The translations under genes were made by a program, and so were the position numbers. Below, one piece after another: positions 15,416 to 17,947 of a DNA stretch of 17,947 bases. Positions within the stretch are counted from its first letter, which is position 1. Each line of letters opens with the position of its first letter. Source of the stretch: Actinomycetes bacterium (lineage in GTDB: Bacteria; Actinomycetota; Actinomycetes; Mycobacteriales; Mycobacteriaceae); NCBI GenBank assembly GCA_023388385.1, contig JAEWGK010000263.1:1-17947 (forward strand), written 5' to 3'. Below the pieces are notes generated by a model. It was not told the origin of the DNA. It searched no databases and saw only the letters and a program-made list of their open reading frames with translations.

Positions 15416-15826
15416 ATGGACCCCCTCGAGCTCAACGCCGGCCGCTTTCATCTGCGCCCGCTGCGCCACGACTCCCGGGTCGACGACGTGCCGGCGCTGC
15501 GCCTCGTCCACGGCGGCGACGCCGACGCCGGCCACGTCGCACGCGCCGCCGCCGACTGGGCCGCCGATCGCGTCTACCGCTGGGCAGTCGCGGAGCAGAC
15601 CCACGTGGACCTCGTCGCCGAGGCCTCCGTCACCCCCGTCGGCGGCCCCGGCGGCTCCGCCGCGATCGTGGAGGTCCTGCCCGCGGGCGACGTCGACCGC
15701 ATCATCCCGGTCGACGATCCGGACGTCGAGCCCGTCACCGTCGGTGACGCATGCCGCGCCGCCCGGGACGTCGTCACGCGTTTCGCGCAGGAGGCCCTCG
15801 GGCGCACCGTAGACTCGGACGGGTGA
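15416..15826 (+). CDS. Hypothetical 136-residue protein, weakly GNAT-like
   Basis: I do not recognise a function. It starts [20 protein letters not shown], which resembles the first strand and turn of GNAT acetyltransferases. Then comes an Ala-rich helical segment with [26 protein letters not shown] (two helices and a strand pair). The acetyl-CoA loop (Q/RxxGxG/A) is missing, so it is probably not an active acetyltransferase. The start is 26 bases after the accBC stop, and the end overlaps the glpK GTG (GTGA), so it is likely co-transcribed with accBC and coupled to glpK. GC and codon use match the neighbours. No signal peptide or membrane segment is visible. Confidence 0.6.
   Translation: MDPLELNAGRFHLRPLRHDSRVDDVPALRLVHGGDADAGHVARAAADWAADRVYRWAVAEQTHVDLVAEASVTPVGGPGGSAAIVEVLPAGDVDRIIPVDDPDVEPVTVGDACRAARDVVTRFAQEALGRTVDSDG
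15810..15815 (+). promoter_or_regulatory. Putative internal -10 box of glpK
   Basis: TAGACT lies inside the end of the hypothetical gene, 7 bases before the glpK GTG. It matches the leaderless spacing of birA, dtsR1 and dtsR2 in this window. glpK could thus be read both from here and from the accBC unit. Confidence 0.45.
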
Positions 15827-17388
15827 GAATCCCCAGCCAACTCCAGAGCGAGATCGAGACCCAGGCGAGGGCCCTGTTCAACCGCGGCGGCGGCTCCGTC
15901 GTCGCCGCCGTCGACCAGGGAACGACGTCGACGCGCTGCATCCTGTTCAACCGCGAGGGGCACCGGCTGGGCATGAGCCAGCTGGAGCACCGCCAGATCA
16001 TGCCGCGGCCGGGCTGGGTCGAGCACGACCCGAGGGAGCTGTGGGCGAACACGCGCCGCGTCATCGCCGACATCACAGCGGACCTGGAACACCCGGCCAA
16101 CGACATTGCGGCGCTGGGCATCACCAACCAGCGAGAGACCACCATCGTATGGGACCGGAAGACGGGCGAGCCGGTGTACAACGCCATCGTCTGGCAGGAC
16201 ACCCGCACGAAGGACATCTGCCGCCAGCTGTCCGAAGAGGTCGGGGCGGAGCGCATCACCCGCGTGACCGGCCTGCCGGTGTCGACGTACTTCTCCGGCC
16301 CGAAGGTCGCGTGGATCCTGGACAACGTCGAGGGCGCCCGCGAGCGCGCCGAACGCGGTGAACTGCTCTTCGGCACCGTCGACACGTGGCTGACGTGGAA
16401 CCTCACCCGCCGCGACGGCCGCGCCCTGCACGTCACCGACGTCACGAACGCCTCGCGCACCATGCTCATGAACGTCGAGACGTTGGAGTGGGACCCGGCG
16501 CTGTGCGATGCGATGGGCATCCCCATGGAGATGCTCCCCCGCATCGTCAGCTCGTCCCAGTACCTGGGCAAGGTCCGCCGCCACGGCCCGGTCCACGGGG
16601 TGCCGCTGGCGGGCATCCTCGGCGACCAGCAGGCGGCGACCTTCGGGCAGGCGTGCCTGGAACCCGGCGAGGCGAAGAACACCTACGGCACCGGCAACTT
16701 CCTGCTGCTCAACACGGGCACGGTGCCGCGCCGGTCGGACCACGGGCTCATCACCACCGTCTGCTACCGCATCGGCGACGAGCTGCCGGTCTACGCGCTG
16801 GAGGGATCCATCGCCGTCACCGGCTCGCTGGTGCAGTGGCTGCGCGACAACCTGGGGATCATCCGCTCCAGCTCCGACGTGGAGGCGCTGGCGCGGACGG
16901 TCGACGACAACGGCGGCGTGTACATCGTCCCGGCGTTCTCCGGCCTGCTGGCGCCGCACTGGCGGCCGGACGCCCGCGGCATCATCGCGGGGCTGACCCG
17001 CTACTCCACCAAGGGGCACATCGCCCGCGCGGCGCTGGAGGCCACGGCCTACCAGACCCGCGAGGTCGTCGAGGCCATGAACGCCGACTCCGAGGTGGAG
17101 CTCACCACCCTGCGCGTCGACGGCGGCATGACGGTCAACGACCTGCTCATGCAGTTCCAGGCCGACATCCTGGGCGTGCCGGTGACCCGCCCCGTCATCA
17201 CGGAGACGACGTCGCTCGGCGCCGCCTACGCCGCCGGCCTCGCCGTCGGCTACTGGGAGTCCACCGACCAGATCCGCGAGATGTGGCGGGAGGACACGAC
17301 CTTCCGCCCGTCGATGACGGCCAAGGTCCGCGACGCGCTATTCGCACGCTACGGGGACGCGGTCGCGCGCACGCTCGACTGGGAGTAG
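15823..17388 (+). CDS. glpK: Glycerol kinase
   Basis: Phosphorylates glycerol with ATP to glycerol 3-phosphate in the cytoplasm, feeding phospholipid synthesis or glycolysis. The 521-residue FGGY-family protein has the ATP phosphate-binding [13 protein letters not shown] (31-43), [22 protein letters not shown], the glycerol-contact [20 protein letters not shown], the [12 protein letters not shown] segment and [19 protein letters not shown]. It is about 20 residues longer than E. coli GlpK at the N-terminus. GTG 15823 is chosen because it overlaps the upstream stop and follows TAGACT by 7 bases; an in-frame ATG at 15751 is possible but lies inside the preceding gene. It is convergent with the cobF-like gene. 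Confidence 0.95.
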   Translation: MRIPSQLQSEIETQARALFNRGGGSVVAAVDQGTTSTRCILFNREGHRLGMSQLEHRQIMPRPGWVEHDPRELWANTRRVIADITADLEHPANDIAALGITNQRETTIVWDRKTGEPVYNAIVWQDTRTKDICRQLSEEVGAERITRVTGLPVSTYFSGPKVAWILDNVEGARERAERGELLFGTVDTWLTWNLTRRDGRALHVTDVTNASRTMLMNVETLEWDPALCDAMGIPMEMLPRIVSSSQYLGKVRRHGPVHGVPLAGILGDQQAATFGQACLEPGEAKNTYGTGNFLLLNTGTVPRRSDHGLITTVCYRIGDELPVYALEGSIAVTGSLVQWLRDNLGIIRSSSDVEALARTVDDNGGVYIVPAFSGLLAPHWRPDARGIIAGLTRYSTKGHIARAALEATAYQTREVVEAMNADSEVELTTLRVDGGMTVNDLLMQFQADILGVPVTRPVITETTSLGAAYAAGLAVGYWESTDQIREMWREDTTFRPSMTAKVRDALFARYGDAVARTLDWE

Positions 17389-17408
17389 CTCCGGCGGTCG
17401 CATGACGA

Positions 17409-17423
17409 CGCCCCCGCGGGGCG
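17409..17423. terminator. Hairpin between convergent glpK and cobF-like gene
   Basis: CGCCCC (17409-17414) and GGGGCG (17418-17423) form a 6-bp stem with a CGC loop, 20 bases after the glpK stop. It may terminate from both sides. There is no T tract. Confidence 0.4.
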
Positions 17424-17458
17424 GCCGCGCCGACCGCGCCATCCCCGCGCCCGCACCG

Positions 17459-17947
17459 TCATGACCCGGCGGGCCGCAGGAGGTAGACGTCCATGATCCA
17501 GCCGTGCTTCGCCCGCAGCGAGCGCTTGAGCTCCGCCAGCTCGGCCCCGATCTCCCCGACGGTGCCACGGCGCAGCACCTGGTGCGCCGTGCCCAGGTAG
17601 GCCCCCCACAGGATCTCCTCGTCCGGCGCCGCATGCTCCAGCCACGCGGCACCGCCGTCGAGCATGACGACGGCGTCCATGCCCGCGGGTCGCTCCCCGA
17701 GCCTGCGGCCCGTCGTCGTCAGCACCGGGCGCCCGATGCGGTTGAGCGTCACCGCGTGCGCCGCCGTCAACGCCTGCACCGCCGTGATGCCCGGGCGGAC
17801 CGCGACCTGCGCCTCGAGGCCGAGCCCCCGCATGCGATCGATGATCCGCAGCGTGGAGTCGTAGAGCGACGGATCGCCCCAGACCAGGAAGGCGCCGCGG
17901 CCGGCGTCGTCAAGCTCGCGATCGATGGCCGCCAGCAGCAGCTCCGC
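17459..17947 (-). CDS. cobF: CobF-like precorrin-6A synthase (deacetylating), 5' end cut by window
   Basis: SAM-dependent methyltransferase of the aerobic cobalamin (B12) pathway. CobF adds the C-1 methyl group to precorrin-5 and removes the acyl group. About 162 C-terminal residues are visible. Evidence is FLVWGDPSLYDSTLRIID, the tetrapyrrole methylase motif GDPxLYDS; VRPGITAVQALTAAHAVTLNRIG, which fits CobF; and the end LRAKHGWIMDVYLLRPAGS. The stop is the TGA read at 17461-17459. Other tetrapyrrole methylases are possible, but the WGDPSLYDST and HGWIMDVY parts favour CobF. The N-terminus lies beyond the right edge. I see no other cob gene in the window. Confidence 0.82.
   Translation of the reverse strand, partial: AELLLAAIDRELDDAGRGAFLVWGDPSLYDSTLRIIDRMRGLGLEAQVAVRPGITAVQALTAAHAVTLNRIGRPVLTTTGRRLGERPAGMDAVVMLDGGAAWLEHAAPDEEILWGAYLGTAHQVLRRGTVGEIGAELAELKRSLRAKHGWIMDVYLLRPAGS

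Noticed and set aside
1..17947. tRNA, rRNA or CRISPR array
   Set aside because: I saw no cloverleaf with TTCRA-type arm, no rRNA stretch and no regularly spaced direct repeats.

Overview
The window looks like a chromosomal segment of a high-GC Corynebacterium. The main reason is the gene set: birA, two tandem acyl-CoA carboxylase beta subunits (DtsR1/AccD1-like and DtsR2-like), a small AccE epsilon subunit, Maf, a tandem-rhodanese sulfurtransferase and a fused biotin carboxylase/biotin carrier AccBC. From memory this is the order of the acyl-CoA carboxylase locus of C. glutamicum and relatives, which supplies malonyl-CoA for fatty acids and carboxylated long-chain acyl-CoA for mycolic acids. 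The GC-rich DNA, with strong codon bias and many antisense shadow ORFs, agrees. I do not name a species.

Layout. 1-917 (-) is purK, cut by the left edge. 928 to about 1208 (-) is a frameshifted C-terminal remnant of an IS481-type transposase that ends 10 bases before purK. 1263-4420 (+) is a three-gene lactococcin 972-type bacteriocin cassette: promoter, secreted 93-aa bacteriocin precursor, internal hairpin, 684-aa polytopic membrane protein, and ABC ATPase. 4473-6005 (+) is a DUF1846/UPF0371 protein. 6045-6506 (-) and 6507-7367 (-) are a membrane PH-domain-like protein and birA, directly abutting. 7561-9303 and 9524-11152 (+) are the two AccD paralogues, followed by accE at 11149-11400. Then come maf (11497-12183), the sulfurtransferase (12323-13234), a 373-base structured leader, accBC (13608-15389), a 136-aa hypothetical protein, and glpK (15823-17388). 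At the right edge, 17459-17947 (-) is the C-terminal part of a CobF-like precorrin-6A synthase.

How the genes work together. BirA would biotinylate AccBC; AccBC carboxylates its own biotin; the AccD paralogues pass the carboxyl group to acetyl-CoA or longer acyl-CoA; AccE stabilises the complex. GlpK feeds glycerol 3-phosphate to lipid synthesis. The bacteriocin cassette is a separate accessory unit. It lies with the IS remnant between purK and the PH/birA pair, which I recall as neighbours in C. glutamicum, so 928 to about 6010 is probably an inserted or variable segment.

Most interesting points: the bacteriocin cassette, whose predicted peptide has two cysteines absent from lactococcin 972 itself; the IS481 remnant whose stop codon forms the first three bases of the likely purK -10 box; a nested palindrome over the -35 region of dtsR2; a GlxR/CRP-like site upstream of dtsR1; and a repeated TANNNT box 6-8 bases before start codons, which suggests many leaderless mRNAs. 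All functional statements come from reading the sequence and from family knowledge; no database search was run.
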